The translations under genes and the position numbers were made by a program. From the NCBI RefSeq assembly GCF_002443255.2, contig NW_019211454.1, positions 50,345,885-50,409,884 on the forward strand: a DNA stretch of 64,000 nt, written 5' to 3'. The stretch is from Varroa destructor (Eukaryota > Arthropoda > Arachnida > Mesostigmata > Varroidae). A model generated the notes under the pieces. That model worked only from the letters and a program-made list of their open reading frames with translations, made no database searches and was not told the origin of the DNA. Numbering within the stretch: position 1 is the stretch's first letter; each line of letters begins with the position of its first letter. Below, in pieces: positions 40,083 to 50,400 of this stretch.

Positions 40083-40581
40083 TAAGCTTTTAGCATTCAA
40101 GTCCGTTTGACGTAGTTCTTACGGTTTCGCGACATCACACAGCGATTAACTATTTCTTACTTAGTTTTTAATTAACTTTGTTCAGTCATTTCCTTTGTAC
40201 TTCAACGTTATCAATCGTAACTAAATGTATTTGCTTGAGTTCGTCAATTTACCTCAACAGTAACTTTAGTTCCCTCGACTCGAGATTTTATAGTAATTTC
40301 ATTCGAAGAACTTATCGCTTCTTTTTGACCGGCTTGCTTCTCGCAGCGGCAGAAGGCTGAAAATCAACTCAGTAACCTTGGTCAAGTTTTTCTTTTTTTT
40401 TTTATTTTATAGAGACGAAGGTCGACCGTGCCAGCGACTTGGCGGCTGCAGCGTGAAAACTCGTTGCGTGCAACGTTTTGCTCCTCAGACACTAATCGCT
40501 CTGGATCCACTCAACCCCGAGGCTTGTCCCACCCTAAGAGCCTTTGCGTTACCCTCAGCCTGTGAATGCACCTCTGCCTAG
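18421..40581 (+). CDS. Spätzle-family secreted proprotein (Toll-ligand, neurotrophin-like cystine knot), seven coding exons
   Basis: Spätzle-family proteins are secreted; proteolysis releases a C-terminal cystine-knot dimer that activates Toll receptors in patterning, neural development and antimicrobial defence. The joined exons give 555 residues in one frame. Residues 1 to about 27 look like a signal peptide, with hydrophobic residues about 12-27. Residues 28-390 form a low-complexity, Pro/Ser-rich prodomain with Asn and Gln runs. Residues 395-411 match the family's pre-knot pattern (Cys, seven residues, Cys, an acidic stretch, Tyr-Pro). The knot runs from C462 to C552: a Gly-x-Trp strand at 479-481, then C499, C506, C512, an Arg-Cys-Val-Gln segment at 517-520, C538, and a terminal C550-Glu-C552. 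N442 is a potential glycosylation sequon. No canonical RxxR furin site is visible. Exons 5-7 make the family assignment firm; the paralogue cannot be named. Exon 2-3 borders and the start are less certain. Confidence 0.88.
19463..19803 (+). CDS. Spätzle-like gene, coding exon 2 (low-complexity prodomain)
   Basis: Residues 82-195 plus the first base of codon 196. The acceptor is a pure CT repeat ending in CAG at 19460-19462, and the phase matches exon 1. The exon encodes an Asn run (residues 118-122), a dibasic RR at 128-129 and seven consecutive Gln at 142-148, then Pro/Ser-rich sequence. The donor chosen, AAAAC then GTAACA, is weaker than the others but is the one that keeps frame with exon 3. 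Without splicing the frame runs on only to a stop at about 19830. Confidence 0.65.
20185..20188 (+). promoter_or_regulatory. Tandem NAGNAG-type splice acceptor
   Basis: Two AG dinucleotides three bases apart (184-185 and 187-188 of the 20 kb block) follow a T-rich tract. Using the first gives codon CAA then GCT; using the second gives CCT and drops one codon. Both preserve the reading frame. Which one is used cannot be read from the sequence. Confidence 0.45.
20186..20445 (+). CDS. Spätzle-like gene, coding exon 3 (Pro-rich prodomain)
   Basis: Residues 196-282, rich in Pro, Ser and Thr, with no cysteines, as expected for a disordered Spätzle prodomain. The start lies at a tandem acceptor (AAAG at 20185, AAG at 20188); both choices keep frame and differ by one residue (Gln-Ala versus Pro). 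The donor is AATCCG then GTACGT, phase 0. Confidence 0.7.
20846..21101 (+). CDS. Spätzle-like gene, coding exon 4 (prodomain with conserved-looking segments)
   Basis: Residues 283-367 plus the first base of codon 368. The acceptor is TTACAG then TTCGATG, and the phase-0 entry matches exon 3. Segments such as NVRNPKYEYGGFVP and EKHVHFANGFVIEEE are less repetitive than the neighbouring exons, with a Gly5 run and Ser/Ala-rich sequence between them. The VHF core resembles short linear motifs, but I cannot assign it. The donor is TCCG then GTTAGT, phase 1; if the intron were retained, a TAG would stop translation two codons later. Confidence 0.75.
21102..24808 (+). other. Intron 4 of the Spätzle-like gene
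   Basis: Intron of about 3.7 kb with GT-AG ends. It is mostly AT-rich, with a GC-richer patch near 23380-23790 and an 8-bp-arm palindrome at 22873-22891. No coding exon I can support lies inside. Confidence 0.7.
24809..24941 (+). CDS. Spätzle-like gene, coding exon 5 (pre-knot Cys/Tyr-Pro motif)
   Basis: Codon 368 is completed here (G plus GA gives Gly); residues 369-411 follow, plus two bases of codon 412. It contains C395 and C403 followed by an acidic stretch and Tyr-Pro, the pattern that precedes the cystine knot in Spätzle proteins. The acceptor is ATCATCCAG then GACCGG; the donor is CCCCAA then GTAGGT, phase 2. Both phases fit the flanking exons, and the family-specific motif crosses the reconstruction without a break. 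Confidence 0.85.
25101..25162 (-). repeat. tRNA-derived relic (pseudo-tRNA or SINE head)
   Basis: On the minus strand the order is a D-arm-like hairpin (CCGC, nine-base loop, GCGG) at about 25161-25145, a middle segment, then a B-box-like TTCAAATCC near 25119-25111. This is the order of internal Pol III promoter elements in tRNA genes. The T-stem and anticodon arm do not pair well, so it is not a working tRNA; a decayed tRNA-derived SINE or pseudogene is likelier. No poly-A tail or target duplication was identified. Confidence 0.35.
28216..28254. repeat. 15-bp perfect inverted repeat (hairpin)
   Basis: Arms 28216-28230 (AATCGTCTACGATGA) and 28240-28254 are exact reverse complements, with a nine-base spacer. 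The spacer itself can pair CTT with AAG around one T, so the whole segment can fold into an almost continuous stem. It lies inside intron 5 of the Spätzle-like gene. Confidence 0.85.
28886..28934. repeat. GT microsatellite, interrupted
   Basis: GT dinucleotides broken twice by TTTGC, inside intron 5. Confidence 0.9.
29700..29719. repeat. (AT)10 microsatellite
   Basis: Uninterrupted AT dinucleotides in intron 5. Confidence 0.9.
31580..31612. repeat. Perfect 20-bp palindrome abutting a GCT repeat
   Basis: 31580-31599 reads AGCAACGAGGCCTCGTTGCT, identical to its reverse complement, and runs directly into a GCT repeat (31596-31612). Seventy bases upstream, 31502-31518 is another palindrome with 8-base arms around one T. 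Both are in intron 5. Confidence 0.85.
32630..32893 (+). CDS. Spätzle-like gene, coding exon 6 (start of cystine knot)
   Basis: Codon 412 is completed here (AA plus G gives Lys); residues 413-499 follow, plus two bases of codon 500. A leucine-rich helix-like part with C422 is followed by a Gly/Ser-rich linker (about 434-459) containing the sequon N442-Ala-Thr. The first knot strand then runs from C462 through a basic stretch (R466-R470), the family Gly-x-Trp at 479-481, and C499. The acceptor is AAACCAG then GTTGGAG; the donor is TTTTGCAG then GTAGGC, phase 2. Confidence 0.88.
36280..37100. other. GC-richer island inside intron 6
   Basis: Composition shifts from the AT-rich intron, and frames of 70-100 codons stay open on both strands, which is what GC-rich DNA does by chance. 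None of the translations resembles a known protein. It could be a regulatory element, an alternative exon or a non-coding RNA exon. No splice pair in phase with exons 6 and 7 was established. Confidence 0.3.
40051..40080. repeat. (AT)15 microsatellite
   Basis: Thirty bases of pure AT dinucleotide, about 330 bases before the last coding exon of the Spätzle-like gene. Confidence 0.95.
40413..40581 (+). CDS. Spätzle-like gene, coding exon 7 (knot C-terminus and stop)
   Basis: Codon 500 is completed here (AG plus A gives Arg); residues 501-555 follow, then TAG at 40579-40581. The order C506, C512, C518 within an Arg-Cys-Val-Gln-Arg segment, C538, C550 and C552 near the end matches the second half of the Spätzle cystine knot, including the hydrophobic Phe-x-Leu-Pro just before the last cysteines. 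The acceptor follows a strong T tract ending TTATAG. Phase and family pattern both join it to exon 6 across 7.5 kb. Confidence 0.88.
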
Positions 40582-41263
40582 GATTATCTTTAAAATCAAC
40601 TTAACGCGTTATTTGGGCCACCTGAACGTTGCACTACCGTAAATTACATTCCACGTGCCAACAGATTACAGAATTCAACGGAACTGCTCTAAATCCACCT
40701 ATACCCCCTACCCCCCACCGAGGATACCGAGTTGTCATGGAGTATTTGACACAACGGCGTCACTAATAGCAAAAATGTCGGATGGCTTAAGTGCCTGTAA
40801 ACGCAACCCAGTTTGATTTAATTTCGCCGTAATCGCGTGCTGTGTTGCATAGAACAGTCGAAACTGTGTCTTTTGTTGTCTGACCTAGAATCAGGTCGAT
40901 CAGTGTCCTAATGAAAGGGATGCAAAGTCAACGGCAAAACAACACGAACCAGCATAGATAAGAAAAACGAATTGCTCTCCCTCACCACTAACAGTCCTGC
41001 CTACCAACAAGCGCCGAGACCGCCGGCAACAAACACAGATCACGTTAACCCAACCGAGTTATTGAACATACGTCATATATGGAAATACGACTTGGACCGG
41101 ACAATATACAATCTTAAGTCAAACCCTATAGACTACGAAGGTGGATACGTACCTTTGTGCTGATACCTTCCCGACCTCACATTTGAGTTTTCCAAACGTA
41201 TTCGGAAAGCGGTTAGGCAATGGAAGAAAAATGAAGGAAGAAAAATGAGAGAGACTTCTACAA

Positions 41264-41488
41264 ATTAAACGCTGCGAAAATTATTAATGCATGGCGGCAG
41301 TAGACTACTATCGTAGACCCAGGAGAAGGATTTCAGAACTAAGTTCTAGCGGTATGTATTCTTACTACCTATCAAAGACGAAAAAGTATAATAGTATAGA
41401 TAGTATACTATATATGTAAGGCTGTGCACGAATACGATCACAAATTTTGAACTGAATGCTCGATTTAAGTCTTTGAAAAAATAATAAA
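41264..41488 (+). terminator. Candidate polyadenylation signals for the Spätzle-like gene
   Basis: ATTAAA at 41264-41269 and AATAAA at 41483-41488 lie 0.7-0.9 kb after the stop codon. AT-rich DNA produces such hexamers by chance, so neither is certain; another AATAAA occurs near 42451. Confidence 0.25.
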
Positions 41489-41740
41489 TACACAATACTT
41501 ATGATAGTTCGCACGCTGTTACGGATAAGACGAATGCAACTACAATACCAGAGATACGCACGTGGTACCGGTGTTAAATAGCATGCTAAAAAAAACAAGC
41601 TCATATGAGCTCTCTCTCGCACCCCTTGCGATGCCGCTTCCCTCTGTTATTTGTCCGATGAATGAACTGCACGAACCATCTTCTGCGAATGTCGAATAGA
41701 TACAGGCAAGAGACTTGTGCAGACGATATTAATCACGCTG

Positions 41741-42109
41741 ATGATCACCACTCTGTTGTTCATTCTCATAACGTATGTTTATGCGATGGAGCAACGATTT
41801 CTGTCTGTTGAGGCTGTCAAAGGTGAACCAGAGGCGACACGGGTGGATCGTGCCATCGACGGATTCACCAACAGATGGACTCGTTCTGTAAATTCATTTA
41901 CTCGCTTCTTATTAAGCACGGCACGCGGGAAGACGACGCCTGGAGTCTCGAAAACGGACCAGACGCTCCGATATCGTTTGCCAATGGCAGTAAGGCCTAC
42001 TGGTGGGTCATTTTCTTTCTGCTTAGCAACAGATAGAAACAAAGCTGTGAAACAAAGGAAGAAGACGCCCGACTGTAGGCCAGCAGTACGAGGCAACAAC
42101 AGCAACTAA
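41741..42109 (+). CDS. Possible small secreted-protein ORF or first coding exon, unrecognised
   Basis: This ATG-initiated frame of 122 codons begins with a signal-peptide-like stretch (MITTLLFILITYVYA) and continues with a charged, soluble-looking sequence without cysteines until near the end. It lies in a locally GC-richer patch 1.2 kb downstream of the Spätzle-like stop, on the same strand. A good donor (GGCA then GTAAGG, intron at 41990) lies in phase 0 within it, so it may be the first exon of a longer gene. I recognise no family. The opposite strand is also open over most of this span, which weakens the case; it may simply be 3' untranslated or intergenic DNA. Confidence 0.22.
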   Translation: MITTLLFILITYVYAMEQRFLSVEAVKGEPEATRVDRAIDGFTNRWTRSVNSFTRFLLSTARGKTTPGVSKTDQTLRYRLPMAVRPTGGSFSFCLATDRNKAVKQRKKTPDCRPAVRGNNSN

Positions 42110-42495
42110 CAAAGCAACTAACAATCGGAATTCTTAACCATTCTCAATCGAAGGAAGCAGAAATCGAAAGGAAAAACAGTCCATAAAGGAAAAAGACCTT
42201 TGATTATCTAGGCTCTTGTAGAGGCCGACCTACGGTTATTGTAGGTCGCTACTGGAACATATCATTGAGGTCAAGATTGAGCGTCGCCAATGGGAGGCAC
42301 AAAAAAAGAGCGTGCGCGGTGAAAAAATAACCAACGTACCCAAAGAAAAAAGGTCTTTTAGCCACGTTTTATCACAGCCACTTGCCAGTGTGTAAGAACC
42401 ATTACCTTCCCCAGTGTATAAAAAATCACATAATACAAAACAGGGGTAGCCTTAATAAAATCTTGAGAAGCCCTGATTTTTTTTAATCTACTAAT

Positions 42496-43047
42496 GTGTG
42501 CCTGTATTTTCGGATCGAGAAGCGTTTGCCTGAAGAGCTTTTACGTATATTGTTTGCCTCTTCCCGTACCTTACAGAAAGCTGATCGGTCACGATATGGG
42601 TCGATTGTACAAGTCTATAATGGGCAACCACAGATTTTACTTTTGATGAACAATGTTCCACACTTATTAGCTCCGAAAGACCTTTTAACTCCTAAGTCAT
42701 ATGGGTCGCAAATTAAGAAAAAAAAACCCGGCGTTCTAAAAAACTGGTCTTTTCCGCCCTTCAGGACAAGCATTGTTGTGTGTCACAGCAGCAGTCAAGT
42801 AATATCAATAGCCACGAAGGCGTCGGTTTCAATTGAGTCTCGTTACTTTACCTTCAATTGTACCACACGTATTACAATGATGATCGGCTGGCATGAGCTC
42901 ACAAAGATGTCTGAAATACCTGGCTGTGGAGATTCGTCTGGTCATATGTTCTCGTGCCTTTTATGGTTCCTTAGCCCTCCCGCGTTTGCTTTGCTTACAG
43001 CATCAGTTTATATTGGATGCTCGTCTTTCCTTATTGTACACCTGTAG
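42496..43047 (+). other. Long open frame of unknown status
   Basis: Stays open for 184 codons including the stop, although the surroundings are AT-rich, where stops are frequent. The first ATG in frame is at 42646, leaving 133 residues. The translation is Ser/Leu-rich with a lysine run and a hydrophobic C-terminal stretch that could span a membrane. No motif or family is recognised, and no convincing start or splice sites were found. It may be chance. Confidence 0.15.
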
Positions 43048-43598
43048 CAATCAGCTGTACACTTCGTTTTAGGCCCGACTGTTTCGCACATGCAGTAATT
43101 GTCATCAGGCTTGCGAGATAGAATTAAAATATTTATTAGATACTCAGATAAATGTCTTCACTTATTAGATATTTTTTATTTGAAAAGCTCCTAACAAGTG
43201 ATAGATAGTTGCTGATGAACTTGGTGCGGAACGGTAGAACAATCGGGCTGACTGGACAATATATAGATATAGTAGAGTAAATAAAAAAAAGATATAATAA
43301 TTACATTTATATAATTTATTGTATAATGTCCGTGGGCGACATTTTTAATTATAAAACGAAGAAAGAGATCGTACATTTGTGTTAACTTAAAACGATGACT
43401 GTATGTGACCTAGATAAATATATGCCCCTTGCGCCAATATCGACGACATTGGGTATAGAAAATAATCTTAAACGATAAAAGACGAAACACTAGCTGATTG
43501 TCCGCTAGTAGTCTATTGGCTTTCAGGATGAATCAAGCATATTCGAAGAAAGTAATACAGGTTGAAGATATTTAAATAAAAAATAGAGATTTTCTTTG

Positions 43599-43625
43599 TA
43601 TATTGTCTGTAGTGTAGACAATATA
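43599..43625. repeat. 10-bp-arm hairpin
   Basis: TATATTGTCT at 43599-43608 pairs exactly with 43616-43625 across a seven-base loop. Confidence 0.7.
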
Positions 43626-43643
43626 TGGAACATATATATAAGA

Positions 43644-43664
43644 ATATATATATATATATATATA
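43644..43664. repeat. AT microsatellite
   Basis: About ten AT repeats in intergenic DNA. Confidence 0.85.
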
Positions 43665-44826
43665 AGGTGCTGTCACACCATACTAATTTTACTCATATAG
43701 AGATATAAGGTATTGTCAAGGAATGATTGCAACAAGAGGCAAAGACGTGTTGAAAACTGAGAACGTAGAGATAAATAAATGTACATGTAAAGACTTGGAT
43801 CAATAAACCTCAATAATGACGAGTGCAAGCCTTTTTGTTTTATATACTCATAATCACTATCAGCTCAACTTAGGGACAACGGGTTGAGTGACAGGCATGC
43901 TAGTATTTAAGTACTGCATAAAGTACAAGTTAGAAGCAACCTGTTTGACTATAATCCAATCGGGCTTCACATTAAACAAAGGAGATATTTTTTCGCCTTA
44001 ACAGAGACCGTGGTCCACCTGATGGATATGACCAGCAAACCGGATTTTTTGTTTGCTTTTTTTTTTTTTATTTCTACTTATTGCTGTTATAGACTTTTTA
44101 TAGACCTGAATGTGCTCTACATACTTGAACGTTTTCCTAAAGGTAACTAAAAATGGATTCCGAGGCCTACTTGGTAACGAGAGGTGCCTTCGCTAAAAAT
44201 CAGAATAAATACTAACCCACGCTGTGGAGGGAGCGCATAATAAATAAAAAACTTTGTAAAACACTTATTTAAATCTGAACTTTCCATATCGGGATAGTTT
44301 GCTGATTTTCTTTAGTAGTCGTATTAAAAGGTTATAGCTTTATATTTTAACTTATAGTGAACTTCGCTTCATGAAGATAATCTGGTAGGAAGAAAATTAA
44401 GAAAAAAGTAAATTACGTTATAAGTAAGCTAAATTTAAGGATAGTAAGAAGAATGGGAAAGCAACTGTGCCATATTGCAAAAGCCTTAGTGACTGAAAGC
44501 ACAATATTTAATTAGACTTCTTTATATTGATTTAGGTCTCGCTGATTGTTCGCGATCCGACATACTTTGCTGAATTTTTCTCGCAAGCTACTTCTCCTAG
44601 TATTCCTTAGAACGCTCAAATTTTCCGCCTCGAATTTCGAAATCGGATGATACAACTTCTTCTTGAAACTGACAAGTTATATAGTGTACCTACGTTTATT
44701 ATCAAGGGACATCGCTCCAAAATACAACCCGCAAATAACAATTTTAAGTATAACACATTATGTTAAATTGGCCTAATAGTTAAATCCAAACAAGCAAACA
44801 TATGAATAGCTGATCTCCATCAAGTG

Positions 44827-44874
44827 TTACAAACGAAGTATTTACAATACTTCGTTACAATACTTCGTTTGTAA
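44827..44874. repeat. 16-bp perfect inverted repeat with internal tandem copy
   Basis: TTACAAACGAAGTATT at 44827-44842 is the exact reverse complement of 44859-44874. Within the same element TACAATACTTCGTT occurs twice with a 13-base period (44843-44856 and 44856-44869), so the right arm is effectively duplicated. Confidence 0.85.
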
Positions 44875-47441
44875 TAATAATAATTTGACTCGAATAGCCA
44901 CCGCCTGCTGTAATCTGAAAAGCAGAGTGGTATTTCTAAATTGTCTTTACATCACCTGAAGGCTAACGCCCGCATCGTTCTTCAGCACTGTAGTAGCCTC
45001 GTATATTAAGGTGCTAGCTTTATTCTTGCCAGCCGTGAAAAAGAAAGCTCGTAAAACGACATAAAAAGGGCAGGGACGGAATTACACGGCGTCACCATTT
45101 TGTGTTCCAGCGGTGTTGCCATACGTGGCACGAGGTGACTTAACTGTTAGGCAGCAAAGAGTAGGACGGAAACCGGACCGCGAGACAGGTGGGGGTTTCC
45201 GCTACACCAGAAAGCTGACGCCAAAGGCCCTGGGAACTCTATACAGTTTGCCAAAAGTTCCTGTTGGACTGATTGCTGGACACCAGAATTTCGAGTACTC
45301 TCGCAGCGTGTAGATAGGTGTACACTGAGCTGGCGGAGCAGAATGTCTGAACGCAGTGCCGCCTTTCATATGATAAGATTTGCACGAAAAATTTCGCTCT
45401 GAAATAGCTTGTAACCGCTGCTCTTGAATTCTAAATAACACACAGAGATACGTTTCTCAATAATGAGATCTAGGAACAGCTGTACAAGGGAACACATGTT
45501 CAGTTCGATCAGACTAAACTTTGGATAAGTTATTTACAATAATACGATTTTATATAACAAGAAACTGAATCTATGTTTTTCGCTTACTAGAATATTTATA
45601 GAATCTTTATTTTACGATATGAAGATGTGTATGAAGGCCCACGCATATTACTCTTATATTTTACAGAATCATAAATTATATCTATATGTTATATATTCAG
45701 ATGGCCTACATAAATAGATAGATTACTTTCGATTGAATTCAAATAGATAAAGCTTTCACTGAACAACCTTTGCAAGCGCGGTGCATCAGAGACTCCTTCA
45801 AGCACATACAATGTATGGGGAATGCATACGGGCAAAAAATTAAGTGCAGCACGTGCTATAGGATTTTCTAATCCTACCTAACGCCAAAGGATGCTTTATT
45901 GAGCCAATAAAGTTTCATCTTTGCTTTGAATCGAACCTCAATTGAACTATAAAGCAGCAAGGAAGTTACACCTATCCTAGAACCACGTTTCGTAAGACAA
46001 AGTAAAACCACCTCAAAACCTATAGAAATCATTGCATTGAATCCCTATCACATGACCACATTGAGGGGCATATGGACTAATATAGAGTAGTATTGTGCTT
46101 CGGGCATATACTAATCGTGATGCTATCAGTTGTTCTAACAGCAACTGGAATGAAGCTCCATATTATAAACAGACCTTTATGTTATGCGCATATATATGAG
46201 TGCATAAATTAAGACATCGTATTTTTGTATTTGTTACGCCACGTCGAAAAACTTCATGAGGACATACGATAATCATTTTCTTCAACCCGGCTAGCTTGAC
46301 GCTGATTATCGAGTGCCGTTTTATTAAGGCAAAATCACATTTTGTTCCCAAAAGACGAGCAGTTTTAATCTAACTTTGCTGAATGACTGATCTCCTTACA
46401 CAGAATTTGTAGGTGGCCAATATTACTTCACTTCGTATTTTTTCTTCAAATAAATCAGGTATTATCTTTTCTTAAGCCACCCTATAGACACTAATACAAT
46501 TCAGTGGCTATGTTATGTAGTTCCACCTTCGCTATGCCTTTTTGTCTAGCGAACACCTTAAGGACATGAAAAAATTATGCGCGAGAACGTGGGCAAACGA
46601 CCGTACATTGACCCACTTCAAATGAATGAGTTCAACTGACCGTTAGCCCCTTTGACTGAATAGCATCGAAAATGAATGGGGCGAATTTCTAAATAATTCC
46701 AGTTCAACGTGATTATACTATGTCTGGCCGCTACCACAAAACGTGAGCCAGTCAATCATTCCGATCTCGATAATCAAAAAAATCCAGCACTAATATTGGG
46801 TTCACTTATTTAATAAGCAATTTAGATGTGGGAAAATGTTTGTAAAGCAATACTTTACGTTTGTTTTATGTCTATACAACATAAATACCTTTAGTTTTGA
46901 AAAACCAAACGCACATGCAAGACTGATACCCTGTTTAGCTCATATTTTCAGAATACAGAGTGGGTTATGTGGGGTAACCCAGGTGTTTAGACTATATGTC
47001 ATTTAGCTACAACTGTGAATAGCTTCTAAAAAGTAATGTTGCCTTATCATTTTTTTTGGAAGTGGTCGCGGGGGGTTAGCTCGTGCGAGCGGCACAATTA
47101 CTTGCGCCTATTGAACTTCGTTTTTGTTATTTCGGCATTTGCAAGCACGAAGATATGAGCAAATTTGTCTGGGAACTGGAAAAGGATTTTCCTAGTTCAG
47201 GTGTTAGTCGCCATATTGGTAGAAATTCTACATTCTAGAATAGATTCATACATCGCGATTATGAATCTGCACAAGCCCATTTTTGAAAGGGAACCGACAC
47301 CGGTCTTCTAGTTTGTTACGATATATATGCTATATATCTTTGTCAAGTAGAGGCTAAATATCAATCACAATCACGGGCTACGAGAAAGAATGCCCGCGTC
47401 AATCTAAATTGGTGATAATCCGTCATCACATGATATTTTGA

Positions 47442-47463
47442 CCATATTCTGAAAAGAATATGG
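47442..47463. repeat. 9-bp hairpin with GAAA loop
   Basis: CCATATTCT at 47442-47450 and AGAATATGG at 47455-47463 pair perfectly around GAAA, a GNRA-type tetraloop if transcribed from the plus strand. Confidence 0.7.
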
Positions 47464-50400
47464 AAACCGATCGCACATTTTTCAACAGAGTCAGATATGG
47501 GTGTGAACTCATGACACGGATAGTCATTTACGCTGCCCACCTTTTTATTAACCTCTAGCTGATTTTATTCTACAACAAAGACTGCATTACGTCGTCCTGG
47601 ACGTAGCTTATCTTCCAAGCTGAAACAACCTTTTGAATTCGTTTATTCTGTCCTTGACACCCAACGCAACCAGAGAAGGTTGTTAGATACCCAGGGATAA
47701 GTACTGATCAGGATCTAATTGAAACTCAGGAAGTGAAACAAACAATGAAGAAGGCAATCTTAGTTCTACAAAACCTCGGCGAAAAGATGAAGTCTACTTA
47801 CTTCAACGATGAATTACATAATTCTCTACATGGTTCCAAATCTAAACAAAATTATAGAAAATACATCGCATCTGGAAAATCAGAACGGCTACTCGCTATC
47901 CAAATAAGGAGAGCATTCCGAATCGCCTCCATCTATAACATTAAGGTCCTATGTAGGACAGTGCCATGAGAAGTCATGGTCGAGAAGCGCAACGATAGTG
48001 GCAAACATAACAAGCATCGCTATGACTCTACAAAGTTAATACTGGAAGTCCGAGTGGTAGTGGAGAACTTTAGAAAGGGTGACTTAGTACCTGAAACAGA
48101 TCTTCACTCGCCACGAGTGTTCCCAAAAATATCTTCATAAAATAAAGACGTGCGCAGTGAGTCGTGGCTCATGTGCGTTATTTATACGTATGAGGAGTGT
48201 CTCACACGTTAACCGTCTGCGCTGAAGACGGGAACGGCAGCAGCTGAAAGATATCTAGTAGCAAGTATCTAGGTGAGAGGCATGGAGTACGAGAACCAAA
48301 TTCGTACGTTAATAATGTTAAAGAATTTTCGCCTGCATAAATTCCAGCCTTTCAATTGGCAATTCTAAATGGGCACGAATCCCTTGCTCACCTGTATTAC
48401 ACAGAATTTCAATACGTCTACACGTAACAGCTCGAAAAATTTTAAAGAGATGTTAAACGTGACTTGTTTTTGGTGACTTATTCTGACGGATCACTGTTAG
48501 CAAACCCAAAATAGTCGCTTAAACATGTTAGTTAAAACTGTGTAAAAACAGAACATACTAACACAAAGTAAAAAAGCAAGTAAAAAGTACACTATTGAAA
48601 ATTTTTTTTTGGGACGTATTCACACATCTTCATTTTAATGTAATCGATACTGAAATAAAAATGATTTCTCTGTGAAAAAAAATCTGATCGATGGGAAGAA
48701 ATTTCACTGCAAACATGTATTCATGTATTATTTCGTAACATCTATGACCCTAACCAAATAACCTTATGCGGAGAAAAGTGCAATAATTTCTGCACAATTG
48801 ATGGCCAACCCATACTTCGATCGGTATATTTGGTAACATGTGGCAAAGTCCAAAAGAATTTTATATCAGACGTAGAATTCGACCTCATAAATGCTCGTTT
48901 GCCCGCTGGACTTTTATGGGTTTCTTTAAGATTTACCGAAATTTTCAAAAACTTTGCCTTTTCTGCATCCAACAGCTGTCCAACCAACAAGCTCCCTTCT
49001 GGAACAATTTTTAGTTTCAACACGTCTTATGTTTACTCCTCAGCTCCTAGAGAGATGAATACGTGACTTTGCACAAAACGGCTGTTGTAAAATAACCCGG
49101 CGAAGCATGAGTGTTATCGCCCTCATCACCTATCAGACCTCGGGCTCCCTTCTTAAGTTTACCAGCTACAGCCCCATCGAACCCACTGGGGTAACCGAAT
49201 CGTCGGTCGCTACGCGTCGCTAGGGTCGAATTTCGCATCGTTTGCCCTGTCTGACTGCAAATCGTTTCCACACGTAGTTCTTGTACTATTACACCTCTCT
49301 CTCTCTCGGAAGACGTTCGTATTTGCCGCTACTGAAGGCAATGCCCATAGATTGTTATCTGAGCAGGATTCTAACAGTTAGGAGCGAGACGTTAAGGACG
49401 AGCGCTGGAAAATCACTTACTGCCCGGATGCACGTACGACGAGGTACTTGTGTTTCCTCCAGGATGAATTTTGCAGCCAAAAAAACAATCCAGGACGTCG
49501 TTGTGCTAAACCAGGGAACAAAGGGAACTACAGAAGACTACAAACATGTAATTGACTCGGATGTGAAAATCGGTTTGGGTGATCAGAACGATTTTCACGG
49601 TAATATAAAAATTAAGTGAAATGTTCGTCCCGTTGGTATGGGAAACGAGCTCTTCTTGAAATCCAAATGGCTAACTTGCACTAACCTGCATAAACGTCGT
49701 TTTTACTGGAGCGTCATTCGAGTACATCCTTGTTCTATATGTTTTTTTTTTTTCTTTTTTTTTTATAACCACAGTACATGATGCGCATCATACGACGCAT
49801 GTTGTTCCACCGGCCTTCTTCATTAGGGCGGACGCAGTGTCTATATTCGTGGTACATCTTCATAGAAAGATCGTGTCTTTACTAAAATATATAAAGAAAA
49901 ACTTAATCAGTCATATAGAATTAAAAATATAATTTAGGTTTCACTCGAATTTAATCGCTCTCAGATCAGTGTGGTAAACGGCTGACCCCTATGAGCTTCT
50001 AACATCAGCTATAGATTTCTTTATCCGTAAACCGCTCGTCTCTGCATTCGGTTCTCCTGTATATCATAGAGATTGCTTTATCCAACTCTATTGCGATAAC
50101 CAATAAATTATTAGACTCAAAAGAATGGTTTACCACGTTCGTCTATAAAACATTTTTAGGACAACGGAACGTTGAATTATACCGATATTCGAATTCGGAT
50201 AATAAATAACTGCGTTTAATTGGCCATCATGTTCTAAACTGTCTAGAGGACCCGACTGTCGACTAACTATAGTGAAACATGACTAACTTAACTATAATCT
50301 ACTAACTAATCAGTTAAATGTTGAAAATAAAATTCTGCTTATTTCTGACCTTACGTACCAGGTTTGCTTCTTTCCGAAAAATATTCGATCTTAGTTGCCC

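Larger units (their letters stand above)
32894..40412 (+). other. Intron 6 of the Spätzle-like gene
   Basis: Intron of about 7.5 kb with GT-AG ends and a long T-rich tract before the acceptor. It contains a T run near 33128-33142, a GC-richer stretch at about 36280-37100 with overlapping open frames on both strands, and an AT repeat at 40051-40080. No exon of a recognisable family was seen. Confidence 0.75.

Noticed and set aside
49281..49619. 112-codon plus-strand frame beginning with a CT-rich tract
   Set aside because: No family recognised; alternative frames are also partly open; start and splice sites are unconvincing.
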